From an uncultured Bacilli bacterium (GTDB lineage: Bacteria; Bacillota_I; Bacilli_A; RF39; UBA660): 6,435 nt of DNA. The stretch lies in the NCBI GenBank assembly GCA_934130215.1, contig CAKOXR010000051.1:1-6435 (forward strand), written 5' to 3'. This document shows, one piece after another, positions 3,968-6,435 of this stretch (its first letter is position 1; each line of letters opens with the position of its first letter). The notes under the pieces were generated by a model. It did not search any database. It was given only the letters and a program-made list of their open reading frames with translations, and was not told the DNA's origin. The position numbers and the translations under genes are program-made.

Positions 3968-6355
3968 ATGAAATTAAATAAAAAGGTATTTATAAGTTTA
4001 ATATTTGTAATAGGTCTTATTAGTTTATTAATGGGTAGTTTTGCTTATTATAGAATAGTTGTAAATGGTTCAATTACTGGTAATACTGGTAAAGCAGTAT
4101 TTGTTTTAAGGGATACTGTAGATGGTGAATCATGGAATAATAAAAATATTAATTTAGGATCTATTAATCCTGGTGATAGTGGTTCTTTTGATGTTGTTAT
4201 GGATGCTAGTGGCTCCACTGTTGATATGTATGCGACTTTAAATATTGAAAGAAATAATTTACCTAGTAATTTAAAATTTTATACAACGGCTGATCATAAG
4301 AGTGAACTTCATAAATATTATTCATTTTTAGAGAAAAATGGAACAAATAAAGAAAAATTAACGGTATATTGGTACTGGAATCCATATGTTGATGATTCAG
4401 AAGACTCAAATTATATGAATAGAAATATAAGCACGACCATTAATGTAAATGCTGTTCAGATAAGTGAATATGCGACCATGAAGAATGGAAGTAAAGTAAC
4501 CTATAGTCAATATGATGAAATCGAAGAATTAACTGGTACTGAATTTTGGAATGAAGTATATAGACCTTATATAAGAACAGTCAACTTTGATAATGATTTA
4601 AGTAATTTACCTAGTACTTGTACTGAAGAAAACTTATGTTGGGATATATCTGAAAGTGCAACTCAAAAGAAAAAAGTATATGGTTATTTAGTAGATACTG
4701 GATTAAAAGATGATACTGATAATACCAAAACTTTATATAATTTATATATTGTAAGTGAAGCACCAATATTTGCACCATCTAATTGTGAAAGTATATTTTC
4801 TTTTTATAAACGAGATGAAAATTATAAAAATATATCTAATTTAATACAAATTAAATTTAATAATAATTTTAATACATCGAAAGTAACTGATATGAATTGT
4901 ATGTTTCAAAATTGTTCATCCTTAACAAGTTTGGATTTAAGCAGTTTTAATACCATAAATGTAATAAATATGAGTGGAATGATAAATATAGGATATCCTG
5001 GTTTGGCTCTAACAAGCTTGAATTTAAGTAATTTTAATACAGCAAATGTAACAAATATGAAAATGATGTTTGATTCTTGTTCATCCATAACAAGCTTAGA
5101 TTTAAGTAGTTTTAATACGACAAATGTAACGACTATGTCTGGTATGTTTTCTGGTTGTTCATCTTTAACAAGTTTAGATTTAAGTTGTTTTAATACAGCA
5201 AAAGTAACAGATATGACTTTTATATTTCATAACTGTACATCCCTAATAGGTTTAGATTTAAGTAATTTTAATACAGTAAATGTAACAGATATGACTGGAA
5301 TGTTTGGTTTTTGTTCGTCCTTAATAAGTTTAGATTTAAGTAGTTTTAATACAGCAAAGGTGTCAGATATGGGTAGTATGTTTTGGAAATGTTCATCCAT
5401 AATTAATTTGAATTTAAGTAGTTTTAATACAGCAAAAGTGTCAGATATGGGTAGTATGTTTCACGACTGTTCATCCTTAACAAGTTTAGATTTAAGCAAT
5501 TTTAATACTTCAAATTTAAAAGATATAGCTCATATGTTTAATGGATGTTCATCATTAACAAATTTAGATTTAAGTAAATTTAATACAACAAATATAGCAC
5601 AAATGCAAAGTGCATTTGAAGGTTGTTCATCATTAACAACAACAATTAATATAACAAATTTAAACCTAGGGTTACTTAACTCAGTTAGATATTTATGGTT
5701 GTTTAAAGAAGCAGCAACAACTGAAGATGCTACTATAACAATTGATTATATGGCAGATTTATCTAATTTAGTGAATAAAATAATAAATGAAAAATCTCCA
5801 AATAGCAACATTGTAAAAGGTAGTGTTATACCAGAACATTCAATAACAATATCAGGAAATGATGATATAAAAAGCGAAAGTAATAATAAATTAAGTGGAA
5901 CTTTAGTATCACTTTTATCAATATCCGGAAATAATCATGTAACATCATTTAAAATGAACGGAACATTAATAAATGGTTACGAATTTATTATGCCTAATAC
6001 TGATGTTTCAATAACAGATATTGTTACAACACCTTGTAAAACAATTGAGACAACTCATTATCCATATCAAAATAATCAAAATTATACAGTTTTAGGAGAA
6101 TATACTTTTGATGGAGCAAAAAGTTTAACCGTTATATTAGAATATGAAGCTCAAGGAACGAATTGGGATCATTTCTTTATTTATGATTCTCCATCTGCAA
6201 CAACGGGTATAAATGATAATCATTATTATGGAGGAGATGTTAGAACGAAAGAAACAATAACATTAAACTCTAATTATATTAAAATTACATTTAAGAGTCA
6301 TGAAGAAAGTTATAAATATTTTGGTCTAAGAGCTATCGTAATACCTAATTATTAA
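3968..6355 (+). CDS. Secreted BspA-like (DUF285) repeat protein with camelysin/TasA-like head and CUB-like tail
   Basis: This 795-residue protein is probably exported and works outside the cell, perhaps in adhesion or matrix formation. Residues 5-26 are a signal peptide, with likely cleavage after SFA in GSFAYYR, a form like SipW-processed TasA/CalY proteins. Residues 35-165 look like a camelysin/TasA-type beta domain (LGSINPGDSGSFDVVMDASGS at 63-83, TVYWYWNPY at 132-140). Residues 190-300 form the usual lead-in of DUF285 proteins (FWNEVYRPYIRTVNF, LYNLYIVSEAPI). Residues 301-563 hold ten DUF285 repeats. Residues 625-686 resemble a small beta repeat ending MPNTDVSITDI. Residues 690-795 form a CUB-like domain (THYPYQNN, FFIYDSP, YFGLRAIVI). 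No LPXTG anchor or C-terminal helix is seen, so retention would rely on other contacts. GGAGG at 3954-3958 supports the start. The domains are recognised by pattern; ligand and role are unknown. Confidence 0.88.
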   Translation: MKLNKKVFISLIFVIGLISLLMGSFAYYRIVVNGSITGNTGKAVFVLRDTVDGESWNNKNINLGSINPGDSGSFDVVMDASGSTVDMYATLNIERNNLPSNLKFYTTADHKSELHKYYSFLEKNGTNKEKLTVYWYWNPYVDDSEDSNYMNRNISTTINVNAVQISEYATMKNGSKVTYSQYDEIEELTGTEFWNEVYRPYIRTVNFDNDLSNLPSTCTEENLCWDISESATQKKKVYGYLVDTGLKDDTDNTKTLYNLYIVSEAPIFAPSNCESIFSFYKRDENYKNISNLIQIKFNNNFNTSKVTDMNCMFQNCSSLTSLDLSSFNTINVINMSGMINIGYPGLALTSLNLSNFNTANVTNMKMMFDSCSSITSLDLSSFNTTNVTTMSGMFSGCSSLTSLDLSCFNTAKVTDMTFIFHNCTSLIGLDLSNFNTVNVTDMTGMFGFCSSLISLDLSSFNTAKVSDMGSMFWKCSSIINLNLSSFNTAKVSDMGSMFHDCSSLTSLDLSNFNTSNLKDIAHMFNGCSSLTNLDLSKFNTTNIAQMQSAFEGCSSLTTTINITNLNLGLLNSVRYLWLFKEAATTEDATITIDYMADLSNLVNKIINEKSPNSNIVKGSVIPEHSITISGNDDIKSESNNKLSGTLVSLLSISGNNHVTSFKMNGTLINGYEFIMPNTDVSITDIVTTPCKTIETTHYPYQNNQNYTVLGEYTFDGAKSLTVILEYEAQGTNWDHFFIYDSPSATTGINDNHYYGGDVRTKETITLNSNYIKITFKSHEESYKYFGLRAIVIPNY
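4868..5656 (+). repeat. Ten tandem 78-bp coding repeats (DUF285 leucine-rich units)
   Basis: Each unit encodes 26 residues on the pattern FNT-x-x-V-x-x-M-x-x-MF-x-x-CSSL-x-x-LDLSS, beginning at residues 301, 327, 356, 382, 408, 434, 460, 486, 512 and 538. The only break in the period is unit 2, which is 29 residues long and has lost the MF and CSS core (MINIGYPGLALTSLNLSN). The last unit loses the ending after CSSL. Bases 5334-5383 and 5412-5461, exactly 78 apart, are identical over 50 positions except for one synonymous change at 5359/5437. This points to recent duplication or gene conversion. Confidence 0.9.
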
Positions 6356-6360
6356 TTTAA

Positions 6361-6406
6361 AAGGGGCTGTAATGAAATAGAATAATTTCATTCAGTTCTT
6401 TTTTTT
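6361..6406 (+). terminator. Terminator of the surface protein gene
   Basis: A long stem pairs 6371-6378 with 6385-6392 (8 perfect pairs, loop AGAATA) and continues past a bulged T at 6370 with 6361-6369 against 6393-6401. Eight T residues (6399-6406) overlap and follow its right arm. On the minus strand the same hairpin is followed by TTTT, so weak two-way action is possible. The remaining bases to 6435 hold no feature I can support. Confidence 0.88.
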
Positions 6407-6435
6407 GCTTTTTGTTTAACATATGGAAACTTTTC

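Noticed and set aside
4906..5088. 60-codon minus-strand reading frame inside the surface protein gene
   Set aside because: It is the antisense of the 78-bp repeats and lacks a ribosome binding site.
4868..5656. CRISPR array or non-coding minisatellite
   Set aside because: The units are 78 bp, in frame, diverged at codon level and encode the DUF285 consensus, so this is a protein repeat.
6388..6435. Possible 3' end of a minus-strand gene (basic tail ending in TGA in the terminator hairpin)
   Set aside because: Only 15 codons are visible, a second minus frame is also open, and A-rich DNA gives lysine-rich frames by chance; more sequence to the right would decide.

Overview
The window is very AT-rich DNA with the standard genetic code: tryptophans are TGG and no gene reads TGA as sense. 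It looks like a low-GC Firmicute, or a Firmicute-like relative of the Mollicutes such as an uncultured gut Bacilli or Erysipelotrichia lineage. This rests on base composition, strong GGAGG-type ribosome binding sites, extended -10 promoters, an lspA-rluD pair, and a surface protein that combines a camelysin/TasA-like head, DUF285 (BspA-like) repeats and a CUB-like tail. The exact taxon cannot be fixed from the sequence.

Left part (1-1250) is a small defence or toxin-antitoxin patch. On the minus strand lies an AbiEi-type antitoxin gene (12-554). Its stop codon overlaps the first codon of a downstream gene that runs off the window, almost certainly the AbiEii nucleotidyltransferase toxin. A 17-bp inverted repeat (580-620) sits just upstream of the antitoxin gene and is the obvious candidate for an autoregulatory operator. 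Diverging from it on the plus strand is the N-terminal fifth of an Abi_2/AbiF-type abortive infection protein (TTG start at 673, stop at 855), which appears broken. It is followed by what looks like an independent small RNA gene of about 65 nt (about 907-971), with an extended -10 promoter, a UUCG-capped hairpin and an intrinsic terminator. A second terminator-like hairpin, another extended -10 promoter and a 47-nt hairpin fill the space up to lspA.

Middle part (1250-3752) is a compact three-gene operon: lspA (lipoprotein signal peptidase), an RluD-family rRNA pseudouridine synthase, and a seven-helix rhomboid protease with a cytosolic N-terminal domain. The genes overlap (40 bp, then 1 bp). 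They are driven by a near-consensus promoter at 1250-1278 and closed by a terminator whose stem contains the rhomboid stop codon.

Right part (3753-6435) is a single large secreted protein gene (3968-6355) with its own promoter, a leader of about 160 nt holding a terminator-like hairpin, and a strong terminator at 6361-6406. Its centre is ten tandem 26-residue (78-bp) leucine-rich repeats. The most interesting item for follow-up is the Abi_2 remnant paired with an apparently intact, separately transcribed small RNA, because Abi_2/AbiF proteins are known to occur with structured RNAs.
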